From positions 1-12,821 of the forward strand of contig JAGZDD010000106.1 in assembly GCA_018369015.1 (NCBI GenBank): a DNA stretch of 12,821 nt, written 5' to 3'. The DNA comes from Clostridiales bacterium (GTDB lineage: Bacteria; Bacillota; Clostridia; Lachnospirales; Lachnospiraceae). Below the pieces are notes generated by a model. It was not told the origin of the DNA. It searched no databases and saw only the letters and a program-made list of their open reading frames with translations. Positions 1 to 5,973 of this stretch are shown in pieces; position 1 is the first letter of the stretch; each line of letters starts with the position of its first letter. The translations under genes and the position numbers were made by a program.

Positions 1-2
1 GT

Positions 3-371
3 GAGAACACGGCCCGCTATGCCGGTATTAATGTAAAGAAGGTCATTATCCGTACAATGGCCATTTCCGGCGCCATCTGCGGTGTCGCCGGCTTCGTTAT
101 CGTCAGCGGGGCAAGCCATACAATTTCTACAGTGACCGCGGACGGGCGCGGATTTACGGCGATCATTGTGGCCTGGCTCTCAAAGTTTAATACATTTATT
201 ATGATCGCGGTGTCCTTTGGCATTGTATTTATGCAGCAGGGGGCTGTCCAGATTGCTTCCCAGTACGGGCTTAACGAAAATGCCTCGGACGTTTTGCTTG
301 GCATTATTTTATTTTTCCTGATCGGCGCGGAGTTCTTTATTAACTATAAAGTGGAACGTACAAAGAGATAG
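3..371 (+). CDS. ABC transporter permease, nucleoside/simple-sugar type (NupP-like), 5' partial
   Basis: This is the C-terminal 122 residues of an inner-membrane permease; the 5' part lies outside the window. The visible start, ENTARYAGINVKK, matches the cytoplasmic coupling loop of the BPD_transp_2 family (GEN-x-AA-x-YAGI), which contacts the ATPase subunit. It is followed by hydrophobic segments around AISGAICGVAGFVIVSG, FIMIAVSFGIVFMQQGAV and VLLGIILFFLIGAEFFINY, then a basic tail (KVERTKR). The stop at 369-371 is 11 nt before the next permease, so the two are an operonic heterodimer pair like NupP/NupQ or the purine nucleoside importer permeases. The ATPase and the lipoprotein binding protein would be expected upstream, outside the window. 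Substrate is inferred from family resemblance only; simple sugars are also possible. Confidence 0.85.
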   Translation, partial: ENTARYAGINVKKVIIRTMAISGAICGVAGFVIVSGASHTISTVTADGRGFTAIIVAWLSKFNTFIMIAVSFGIVFMQQGAVQIASQYGLNENASDVLLGIILFFLIGAEFFINYKVERTKR

Positions 372-382
372 GAGGAGATGCA

Positions 383-1363
383 ATGAGTGTAATTATTATT
401 TTTATCCAGAAGGCGATTGTTCAGGGCATCTGTATTCTTTTTGGTGCGCTTGGAGAAATTCTCACAGAAAAATCAGGAAACTTAAATCTCGGTATTCCGG
501 GAATTATGTATATGGGCGGTATTTCCGGCCTTATGGGTGCTTTTCTTTATGAAAATAACAACCCTAACCCCAACGCCTTTGTGGGCGTGCTTATATCCTT
601 TTTGTGCGCCTTCGCCTGCGCGGCCTTAGGCGGGCTGATTTACAGCGTGCTTACGATTACCCTTCGTGTGAATCAAAATGTGACGGGGCTTGCCCTCACG
701 ATTTTTGGCACAGGCTTTGGCAATTTTTTCGGCGGCTCTATTTCCAAGCTGGCCGGAGGTGTGGGCCAGATTTCTGTAAAGACGACGGGAAGCGCTTATA
801 CGGCTAAAATTCCGGTACTGTCTGATATTCCGGTGATTGGCGACCTTATTTTCAGCTATGGCTTTATGACTTATCTGTGTATCATTGCCGCTATTGTTTT
901 ATCGGTCTTTTTGTTTAGGACACGGAAAGGCTTAAATCTGCGGGCGATCGGGGAAAATCCGGCCACTGCGGATGCCGCCGGCATTAATGTCACTAAATAT
1001 AAATATCTGGCGACCTGTATCGGCGCGGGCCTTGCGGGTCTTGGCGGCTTATATTTTGTTATGGAATATTCCGGAGGAACATGGACGGACAACGGCTTTG
1101 GCGACCGGGGCTGGCTTGCTGTGGCTCTCGTTATTTTCGCCTTGTGGAAGCCGCTCAATGCAATTTGGGGAGCCTTTTTGTTTGGAGCCCTGTATATTTT
1201 GTATTTGTATATTCCGGGGCTTGGCAGGAGTATGCAGGAGGTTTTTAAGGCGCTGCCTTATGTTGTCACCATCATTGTTCTTGTATTTACAAGCTTTAGA
1301 AAGAAAAAAGAAAACCAGCCGCCGGCAGGGCTGGGGCTGCCCTATTTCAGGGAGGACCGGTAA
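383..1363 (+). CDS. ABC transporter permease, nucleoside/simple-sugar type (NupQ-like)
   Basis: A 326-residue polytopic membrane protein, the usual length of the second permease in Bmp/NupOPQ-type importers. The coupling-loop motif GENPATADAAGINV lies near residues 189-202 and is followed by the glycine-rich helix AGLAGLGGLYFVMEYSGG. This is the BPD_transp_2 signature, seen also in the partial permease upstream. About eight to nine hydrophobic segments are visible; the C-terminus is short and basic/proline-rich (FRKKKENQPPAG). The ATG at 383 has AGGAGG at 370-375, overlapping the stop of the preceding permease, so translation of the pair is probably coupled. A strong terminator follows at 1369-1416, making this the last gene of the operon. 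Substrate specificity (nucleoside versus sugar) cannot be read from the sequence. Confidence 0.88.
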   Translation: MSVIIIFIQKAIVQGICILFGALGEILTEKSGNLNLGIPGIMYMGGISGLMGAFLYENNNPNPNAFVGVLISFLCAFACAALGGLIYSVLTITLRVNQNVTGLALTIFGTGFGNFFGGSISKLAGGVGQISVKTTGSAYTAKIPVLSDIPVIGDLIFSYGFMTYLCIIAAIVLSVFLFRTRKGLNLRAIGENPATADAAGINVTKYKYLATCIGAGLAGLGGLYFVMEYSGGTWTDNGFGDRGWLAVALVIFALWKPLNAIWGAFLFGALYILYLYIPGLGRSMQEVFKALPYVVTIIVLVFTSFRKKKENQPPAGLGLPYFREDR

Positions 1364-1368
1364 ACAGA

Positions 1369-1416
1369 GTGCTGTCTTGCTTTGATTTTAATTCAAGGTG
1401 AGACGGCACTTTTTTA
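1369..1416 (+). terminator. Rho-independent terminator of the permease operon
   Basis: A 17-bp stem (1369-1385 with 1393-1409, including G-U pairs) closes a short loop and is followed directly by a T-run at 1410-1415. It begins 5 nt after the stop codon of the NupQ-like permease. Confidence 0.88.
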
Positions 1417-1420
1417 ATTT

Positions 1421-1547
1421 AACAGGAAACTTTGTTTCCTGTTAGATTAAAACGCTCCGCTTTGGATGCGCACTCGCGCAGAGTGGAAAATTGTCGCTAA
1501 AGCGACCGTGCTCGGCGCGAGAGTTTTGCAAGCGGAACTCTTTGTTC
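1421..1547. repeat. 127-bp intergenic structured repeat, copy 1
   Basis: This block recurs at 4193-4319 in the same orientation, without gaps and with 8 differences in 127 positions by hand alignment. It opens with a perfect hairpin (AACAGGAAAC-TTT-GTTTCCTGTT, 1421-1443). It then holds a CCGCT/AGTGG pairing, a GTCGCT-AA-AGCGAC hairpin and an AGAGTT/AACTCT hairpin (1520-1525 with 1536-1541). It starts 5 nt after the T-run of the upstream terminator. The first hairpin differs between copies by a C-G to T-A pair exchange, so structure appears to be maintained. No open reading frame is apparent. I do not recognise it as a named element. Confidence 0.88.
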
Positions 1548-1648
1548 CTATTCACGGTTTTGCCGGGAATAGGAACTTCGCAAATCACTGTCGGGCCTGG
1601 CTAATCAGCGAGTGATTAGCCAGGCTGTGAATAGAAACGAATAGTTAC
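1544..1648. repeat. Multi-hairpin intergenic element next to repeat copy 1
   Basis: Three nested pairings are visible. GTTCCTATTC (1544-1553) pairs perfectly with GAATAGGAAC (1567-1576). GCCTGGCTAATCA (1595-1607) forms a perfect 13-bp hairpin with 1613-1625 over a 5-nt loop. The left arm can instead pair distally: 1544-1555 with GTGAATAGAAAC (1627-1638), 11 of 12 positions. The local and distal pairings of the left arm exclude each other. The right edge, GAATAGTTAC (1639-1648), is identical to the right edge of the element after plsX (7894-7903), which suggests a shared element family. Only the start of this element (1544-1547) lies inside the 127-bp repeat. Function unknown. Confidence 0.6.
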
Positions 1649-1657
1649 ATCTGTAAA

Positions 1658-1710
1658 ATAAACAGTATATAACAGTTGACAACAGTCGTATACTGTTATA
1701 TACTGTTTAT
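1658..1710 (+). promoter_or_regulatory. Sigma-A promoter inside a 19-bp inverted-repeat operator (likely GntR site)
   Basis: TTGACA (1676-1681) and TATACT (1699-1704) are separated by exactly 17 bp, a near-consensus housekeeping promoter. It sits within a perfect 19-bp inverted repeat: ATAAACAGTATATAACAGT (1658-1676) and its complement (1692-1710), with 15 bp between arms. AACAGT recurs at 1661, 1671 and 1681 and ACTGTT at 1692 and 1702, so half-sites are spaced 10 bp apart on one helix face. YtrA-type GntR regulators usually repress their own operon from such a site. Assignment to the gene at 1833 is inference from adjacency. Confidence 0.88.
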
Positions 1711-1718
1711 AGAACAGA

Positions 1719-1776
1719 GGAAATGTTACAACATTGTTCCGGCTTTCATCCGTGGCAAAGCCGCGCGCAGCGCGGC
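1719..1776 (+). promoter_or_regulatory. Structured 5' leader of the GntR operon
   Basis: Downstream of the predicted start of transcription lie three palindromes. They are AATGTT-ac-AACATT (1722-1735, extendable to flanking GGA/TTCC), GGCTTT/AAAGCC (1741-1746 with 1757-1762) and GCCGCGC-gca-GCGCGGC (1760-1776). The last two share 1760-1762 and cannot fully form together. The leader to the ATG at 1833 is about 120 nt. The GC-rich hairpin recurs in other leaders in this window. Confidence 0.5.
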
Positions 1777-1832
1777 ATAAGGTTTTAGCTGTAAAGATAT
1801 TGCCCGGGAATCTGTAAAGGATGGTAATAGCA

Positions 1833-2204
1833 ATGAGAATTATTATTAACGGCGCCTCAATGATGCCGATTTATGAGCAGATCGTTGACCAGATCAAAGC
1901 GCAGATTGTGGACGGCGAGCTCTGTGAAAACGACATTCTTCCCTCTGTCCGTACTTTGTCAAAGAATTTAAAAATCAGCGCCCTGACTGTGAAGAAAGCG
2001 TACGATAATCTGGAGCAGGAAGGGTTTACCGTGACCGTTCACGGGAAAGGAACCTATGTTAAGGCCGTGGGAAGGAACTTGCTGTTGGAGGAACAGCGCA
2101 AGGAGGTTGAAGCCGATTTGGAAATGGCCATACAAAAAGGCAGAAGCTGCGGATTGAAGGATGAAGAAATTCGGGAATTATTTAATTTAATTATGGAGGA
2201 GTAA
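1833..2204 (+). CDS. GntR family transcriptional regulator, YtrA-like
   Basis: A 123-residue protein with the GntR winged helix-turn-helix (about residues 12-76: PIYEQIVDQIKAQIVDGEL, then LPSVRTLSKNLKISALTVKKAYDNLEQEG, then the wing GKGTYV). A short helical tail replaces a large ligand-binding domain. That architecture and length are typical of the YtrA subfamily, which usually represses its own ABC-transporter operon. I chose the ATG at 1833, not the in-frame ATG at 1821. AAAGG (1816-1820) then lies upstream at a usable distance, and MRIII-x-PIYEQI matches the family N-terminus. The ATPase gene begins 2 nt after the stop. The inverted repeat over the promoter at 1658-1710 is the probable operator. 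The signal it responds to is not visible; cell-envelope stress is the usual theme for the family. Confidence 0.92.
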   Translation: MRIIINGASMMPIYEQIVDQIKAQIVDGELCENDILPSVRTLSKNLKISALTVKKAYDNLEQEGFTVTVHGKGTYVKAVGRNLLLEEQRKEVEADLEMAIQKGRSCGLKDEEIRELFNLIMEE

Positions 2205-2206
2205 GA

Positions 2207-3088
2207 ATGATTGAAATAAGCCATTTGAAAAAGAATTACGGATCATTTACATTGGATTGTTCGCTTAAGGTGGCTCCGGGAACAATTACCGGACTGATTG
2301 GACAAAACGGTGCTGGGAAAAGTACGACATTTAAAGCGCTTCTTGGACTTATCCATACCGACGGCGGAAATATACAAATTCTTGGAAAGCCGGCGGATGC
2401 TCTTGCCAGAGAGGATAAACAGATGTTAGGGGTTGTCTTGTCAGATTCCGGCTTTTCTGGTTATTTGACAATCAAGGACATTCTTCCGGTACAGGAGAGC
2501 CTGTTTGCCAGGTTTGATAAAAATTATTTCCTGGAAAAATGCCGGAACTTTGAGCTGCCGATAGATAAAAAGATTAAGGAATTTTCTACAGGGATGAAGG
2601 CAAAGCTTAAGGTAATTGTCGCCATTTCCCATAAGGCAAAGCTCCTTATTTTAGATGAGCCGACCGCCGGGCTTGACGTCGTTGCCAGAGATGATGTCCT
2701 TGGCCTGCTTCGGGAATATATGGAAGGAGGGGAGGACCGCGCTATTCTTATTAGCTCTCATATTTCTACAGATCTTGAAGGGCTTTGTGATGATTTGTAT
2801 ATGATCCATAAGGGCAAGGTGATTCTTCACGAGGATACGGATGTCCTTTTGAGCGATTATGGAATACTTAAGCTTGACGGCCAGCAGTTTAAGGCGGTTG
2901 ACCAGCGGTATATTTTAAGATGTATAAAAGAAAGCTATGGTTACCGCTGCCTGACGAATGAAAAACATTTTTATTTGGAAAATTATCCAAGAATAGTGGT
3001 TGAAAATAGCCATGTTGATGATGTTGTTATGATGATGATCCGGGGAGGAAAGTGCAGTGATGAAAGGGTTATTAGTGAAAGACTTTAA
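2207..3088 (+). CDS. ABC transporter ATP-binding protein (YtrB-like)
   Basis: A 293-residue cytoplasmic ATPase. Walker A is GQNGAGKST (residues 32-40), the signature is FSTGMK (126-131) in place of LSGGQ, Walker B is LLILDEP (146-152), the D-loop is GLD (155-157) and the switch histidine follows SS (H185). The Q-loop position reads VVLSDSGF without a glutamine; an acidic residue here and the STGMK signature are, as I recall, normal for the YtrB subgroup, so I do not read it as inactivation. The C-terminal ~80 residues form a separate non-ATPase extension. GGAGGA at 2195-2200 precedes the ATG, and the gene overlaps the next permease by about 30 nt, so the subunits are translationally coupled. 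Likely an exporter energiser under control of the GntR regulator. Substrate unknown. Confidence 0.93.
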   Translation: MIEISHLKKNYGSFTLDCSLKVAPGTITGLIGQNGAGKSTTFKALLGLIHTDGGNIQILGKPADALAREDKQMLGVVLSDSGFSGYLTIKDILPVQESLFARFDKNYFLEKCRNFELPIDKKIKEFSTGMKAKLKVIVAISHKAKLLILDEPTAGLDVVARDDVLGLLREYMEGGEDRAILISSHISTDLEGLCDDLYMIHKGKVILHEDTDVLLSDYGILKLDGQQFKAVDQRYILRCIKESYGYRCLTNEKHFYLENYPRIVVENSHVDDVVMMMIRGGKCSDERVISERL

Positions 3089-3716
3089 ACTAATGAAAAA
3101 TCAGAAAAATTTTTTCTTGATGATATTTTTGTTAAGTATTGCGTTTATGGGAATGGATGGCGGAGAAAATTTTATTGTCGGTTTTTTGACCTTTATATGT
3201 TCTCTTTTTTCCATAAGCACGATCAGCTATGATGAATTTGACAATGGAAATGCCTTTTTATTTACCTTACCGTTTAACCGGGCAGACTATGTCAGGGAAA
3301 AATATTGTTTTGGGCTGATCGCGGGGATTGCCGCCTGCGTTGTGGGAACGATTATTTCCAGCGCCGCTATTCTTATAAAAAATACCGGTGTAGATATTTT
3401 GGAATGGCTGCCGGCATGTTTTACATTTATTATTATTGATTTGCTTTTTCTTTCATTTTTGCTGCCGTTTCAATTAAAATTTGGGGCCGAACGAGGGCGG
3501 ATCGCTTTACTGATTGGCTTTGGAATCCTTTTTGTTATAGCATTTCTGGCGGTAAATCTTATGGCGGCATTGAATGTTGATATTGACGCCATTGTGGAAA
3601 ATATGACGGCGGCTGGTCTGACCGGGCTTTTTGTGTTTTGCTTTTTCGCCGCAGCCGCATGTACTCTGATCTCTTATAGGATTAGCCGCGCGGTTGTGAA
3701 CCATAAGGAATTTTGA
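3060..3716 (+). CDS. ABC-2 type permease (ABC2_membrane_5-like)
   Basis: A 218-residue membrane protein with about six hydrophobic segments (near residues 17-32, 38-54, 84-106, 116-137, 147-168 and 187-205). The N-terminus MKGLLVKDFKLMKNQK and the soluble motif YDEFDNGNAFLFTLP..R..YVREKY (57-82) are typical of ABC2_membrane_5 permeases paired with YtrB-like ATPases. GGGGAGGA (3042-3049) serves either the GTG at 3057 or the ATG at 3060. I prefer the ATG because the paralogue at 3801 begins identically (MKGLL-x-KDF-x-LMK). It overlaps the ATPase gene in another frame. It ends in the basic tail RAVVNHKEF, shared with the broken copy downstream. Transport direction is probably export; substrate unknown. 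Confidence 0.9.
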   Translation: MKGLLVKDFKLMKNQKNFFLMIFLLSIAFMGMDGGENFIVGFLTFICSLFSISTISYDEFDNGNAFLFTLPFNRADYVREKYCFGLIAGIAACVVGTIISSAAILIKNTGVDILEWLPACFTFIIIDLLFLSFLLPFQLKFGAERGRIALLIGFGILFVIAFLAVNLMAALNVDIDAIVENMTAAGLTGLFVFCFFAAAACTLISYRISRAVVNHKEF

Positions 3717-3800
3717 GGAGATGGGGCGTCTTAGGAGGGTGAATTTTGGCAAAATTAACGGATGTGCCGCGCTGTGCGGAATTATGGATGAGGAGGGCTT

Positions 3801-4141
3801 ATGAAGGGATTATTGATTAAAGATTTCATGTTAATGAAACAGCAAAAAGTAAGCTTTATGATGATCGCTTTCATTTCAATCGTATTGCTGCCGCTGCGTT
3901 TAAAGTATGGCTGTGTAAATAGCGCCGCTGCCATAATGCTTGCGATGACGGTGGTTTTTACGGCCATGGTTCTTTTAAGTGGGGGGAGCGGAGATTTTTT
4001 TGAAAAAAGGCATATGCTGTGGAAAATATAGAATCCGCATTGAGTTTTAAGCTGTTATTTCTTTTTGTTTTTGTGGCATGTGCCGGGTTCATCGCTTCCT
4101 ATTTTATCAGTAAAAGGATTGTTGAGCATAAGGAATTTTGA
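3801..4141 (+). pseudogene. Broken paralogue of the ABC-2 permease (internal deletion plus frameshift)
   Basis: The first 28 residues (MKGLLIKDFMLMKQQK...) match the N-terminus of the permease at 3060. The next stretch, LLPLRLKYG, matches LLPFQLKFG at residues 134-142 of that permease, so roughly 105 residues including several membrane segments are missing. The frame then closes at 4029-4031. In the -1 frame, VENIESALSFKLLFLF...ISKRIVEHKEF continues to a stop at 4139-4141 and matches the paralogue's tail VENMTAAGLTGLFVF...ISRAVVNHKEF. The shift lies between about 3995 and 4018, near a T7 and an A6 run. AGGAGG and an ATG remain intact, so the 76-residue product could still be made, but a working permease is unlikely. 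It was probably a tandem duplicate of its neighbour. Confidence 0.85.
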
Positions 4142-4151
4142 CTGGGAATAT

Positions 4152-4190
4152 AAAATCCGCCAGGCTGATTTAAGTCTGGCGGATTTTTAT
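4152..4190 (+). terminator. Rho-independent terminator of the GntR-ABC operon
   Basis: A perfect 12-bp stem, AAAATCCGCCAG (4152-4163) with CTGGCGGATTTT (4176-4187), has a 12-nt loop and runs into a T-rich tail. It starts 10 nt after the stop of the broken permease. Confidence 0.92.
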
Positions 4191-4192
4191 TT

Positions 4193-4319
4193 AATAGGAA
4201 ACTTCGTTTCCTATTAAATAAAAACGCTCCGCTTTGGATGCGCACTCGCGCAGAGCGGAAATTTGTCGCTAAAGCGACCGCGCTCGGCGCGAGAGTTTTG
4301 CAAGCGGAACTCTTTGTTC
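4193..4319. repeat. 127-bp intergenic structured repeat, copy 2
   Basis: Ungapped match to 1421-1547 with 8 differences, same orientation, again immediately after a terminator. The opening hairpin is AATAGGAAAC-TTC-GTTTCCTATT (4193-4215). Two of its differences from copy 1 form a compensatory pair (4195 and 4213). Two other differences (AGCGG for AGTGG, and GCGC for GTGC) convert G-U pairs of copy 1 into G-C pairs. After 4319 the similarity stops, so the 13-bp hairpin that follows copy 1 is absent here. Confidence 0.88.
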
Positions 4320-4368
4320 TAGCCTTTTAGGAAAGCCTGACATTGTCTGCTCCGGCCCATTACTTTCG

Positions 4369-4396
4369 TTGACTTTAGCAGAAAAAATGTTACAAT
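4369..4396 (+). promoter_or_regulatory. Sigma-A promoter for the DUF5808-like gene
   Basis: TTGACT (4369-4374) and TACAAT (4391-4396) are separated by 16 bp. The start of transcription would fall near 4403, giving a leader of about 37 nt to the ATG at 4440. The site lies between repeat copy 2 and the gene. Confidence 0.78.
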
Positions 4397-4439
4397 AGAC
4401 TAAAATATATGCTTGCATTTTGCGTAGGAGGATTCATTT

Positions 4440-5456
4440 ATGGAAACCGGCATTATTATTGCAGTTGTTTTTTTGTTTGTAGATATTATGGTTGTTGGGA
4501 TTTCCATGGTTATCTATTCAGGGAAAACAGAGTATAGCGACGGAATGCTTTTGGGTGTCCATGTGCCTGCCGCAGCGTCATCGGACCCGGAGGTTTGCGC
4601 TCTGTGCGGTAAATATAAGAAAACAATCAAGGTATTTAACCGTCTGAATATGCTTGCTGGTATCGCAGTTAATGCGGCGGCTTTTGCCGGGATTGGCCTT
4701 TTTATACTTTTGTGGTGCCTGTGGCTGGCCCAATACCTTTTTGGCCTTTTTTATATGATTTATGGAAGCCACAGGAAGATGTATGCCATTAAAATTAAAA
4801 GACAATGGGTTCGTGAGGAGAGCAGGCATCTCATACAAGCAGGACCCTGGCAGGGAATGATGACGGACGATGACGAATACTGGCAAAAGGGCTGGTACAA
4901 AAACCCAGGCGACTCACGGCTTTGGGTACAGGACCAGGTGTGCAGCACAAATTTTTCCATGAATATGGCTCGGCCGGCGGCAAAAGTCATCAACTGGGTT
5001 TGCGGGATTTTTTTGGGGGCAGTTACTGTTGGCGTTGCCGTACTTATTATGTTTTTTGAGGGAACGGTAATTAAAGTGGACTGCTCGGAGGAGGGGCTTC
5101 AAATAAGCGCGGCGGTTTACCGAAGCGAGCTTCCATGGGAATCGATTGTGGCTGCCAGGATTGTTGAGCGTGTACCGGAGAAGAATTATAACAGAACGAA
5201 CGGCGGCGATACGGATAAGTTGTATGTGGGCCATTTTTCCGATAATTCCGGGCAAAAATATAGGATGTTTATATATAAGAATTATGAACCTGTGCTTGAG
5301 CTTGTAACGGAAGATGCGATTGTCTATGTCAACAGCAAAAACAGCCAGGATGTAAAGGATTGGTATGATGAGATTATTCAGAGAAATGGAAGCAGCGGAT
5401 ATGGACGACTGTGCCCGTCTGTTTACGGAAACATTTACATGTGCGCCATGGAATGA
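4440..5456 (+). CDS. Membrane protein with DUF5808-like and PH-like regions
   Basis: A 338-residue protein. Hydrophobic segments lie near residues 4-27, 71-89, 90-108 and 184-206. The cytoplasmic stretch W148-P179 (YWQKGWYKNP-x-DSRLWV ... NFSMNMARP) resembles DUF5808, whose hallmark is a W-x-x-G-x-YxNP-x-D-x-R-x-V pattern followed by N-x-AR-x. Residues 211-313 alternate short strands and end in a helix (DVKDWYDEII), as in bacterial PH-like domains. The N-terminal GKTEYSDGMLLGV resembles related DUF1648/SdpI-type membrane proteins. AGGAGG (4426-4431) gives a clear start. The last ~29 residues (after IIQ) overlap the acetyltransferase gene in another frame and look unlike a domain, so they may be a read-on extension. 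The function of the family is not known to me; an envelope or regulatory role is a guess. Confidence 0.8.
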   Translation: METGIIIAVVFLFVDIMVVGISMVIYSGKTEYSDGMLLGVHVPAAASSDPEVCALCGKYKKTIKVFNRLNMLAGIAVNAAAFAGIGLFILLWCLWLAQYLFGLFYMIYGSHRKMYAIKIKRQWVREESRHLIQAGPWQGMMTDDDEYWQKGWYKNPGDSRLWVQDQVCSTNFSMNMARPAAKVINWVCGIFLGAVTVGVAVLIMFFEGTVIKVDCSEEGLQISAAVYRSELPWESIVAARIVERVPEKNYNRTNGGDTDKLYVGHFSDNSGQKYRMFIYKNYEPVLELVTEDAIVYVNSKNSQDVKDWYDEIIQRNGSSGYGRLCPSVYGNIYMCAME

Positions 5457-5850
5457 ACACTGGCGTGAGGAAACGGCGCTTAAGCGGCTTGGGGGGATTA
5501 TGTCGGCCCCGGTATCGCGTGGATATGTTTGTTGTGAAAATGATGGCGCTGATGGAACGGATCTTAACCGGATTGTCGCTATGGCCTGCGGCAGAGCTTT
5601 GGCCTTTGAAGATTCTAAAGAGCTGTTTATTGATGAATTTTGCGTACACCCCAAGCTCCAGGGGCAGGGAATTGGCAGCGCCCTTCTTGGTTTTATCCGG
5701 GAAAAATTAAAAAATGAAGGGGTTTCCTACATTGTACTGAACACGGAAAGGGATTTGCCAAGCCGGATCTTTTATGAAAAAAATGGGTTTTATACAAAAG
5801 ATAAAGTGATATTTATGGTTCAAAGGGTGACATCCGGCGGAAAAATATGA
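5368..5850 (+). CDS. GNAT family N-acetyltransferase
   Basis: A 160-residue acyltransferase with the GNAT fold. The N-terminal REMEAADMDDCARLFTETF is the first strand and helix, and the APWNEHW segment (26-32) is typical of one GNAT subgroup. The acetyl-CoA pyrophosphate loop is QGQGIG (98-103), preceded by the strand ELFIDEFCVHP. Motif B is FYEKNGF (135-141). It would transfer an acetyl group from acetyl-CoA to an amine; the substrate (small molecule or protein N-terminus) cannot be told. Tandem ATGs at 5365 and 5368 follow AAAGGA (5354-5359); 5368 has the better spacing. The gene starts 89 nt inside the preceding gene, so expression is probably coupled. Confidence 0.88.
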   Translation: MRLFREMEAADMDDCARLFTETFTCAPWNEHWREETALKRLGGIMSAPVSRGYVCCENDGADGTDLNRIVAMACGRALAFEDSKELFIDEFCVHPKLQGQGIGSALLGFIREKLKNEGVSYIVLNTERDLPSRIFYEKNGFYTKDKVIFMVQRVTSGGKI

Positions 5851-5865
5851 TAAAATAATTTTATC
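5849..5865. other. Perfect 17-bp AT-rich palindrome after the GNAT gene
   Basis: GATAAAAT-A-ATTTTATC overlaps the GNAT stop codon (5848-5850). It could be a regulatory site for mgsA downstream or chance AT-rich symmetry. It lacks the GC stem of a terminator. Confidence 0.4.
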
Positions 5866-5921
5866 GTGCCTTTTGAGCGGCGAATATAAGCAAACCTTTA
5901 CGCTGCGGAAAGTACGCATTG

Positions 5922-5955
5922 CAGGCAAAGCCACATCATGGCTGCTTTCAGCCTG
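5922..5955 (+). promoter_or_regulatory. Imperfect hairpin in front of the mgsA ribosome binding site
   Basis: CAGGC (5922-5926) pairs with GCCTG (5951-5955), AAAG (5927-5930) with CTTT (5945-5948), and an inner GCC with GGC, with small bulges. It abuts the GGGAAAGGG that would serve as the mgsA ribosome binding site, so it could influence translation. No convincing promoter was seen in 5851-5973. Confidence 0.45.
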
Positions 5956-5973
5956 GGAAAGGGATGATTTAAG

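Noticed and set aside
3746..3820. 25-codon ORF (TTG start) preceded by AGGAGG, overlapping the broken permease start
   Set aside because: Well-placed ribosome binding site, but too short, with no homology evidence and a rare start. A remnant or chance leader peptide cannot be told apart.
3995..4018. Programmed -1 frameshift to rescue the permease paralogue
   Set aside because: Slipping on the T7 run leads at once to TGA (4001-4003), and the A6G run is not in the zero-frame phase of a canonical slippery heptamer. The product would still lack the central membrane part.
4914..5654. 246-codon open frame on the minus strand
   Set aside because: It is antisense to the DUF5808-like and GNAT genes, with low-complexity composition and no domain pattern.
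5849..5865. Fur-type operator
   Set aside because: The palindrome has GATAA/TTATC ends, but their spacing is 7 bp, not the 3 bp of the Bacillus Fur box.
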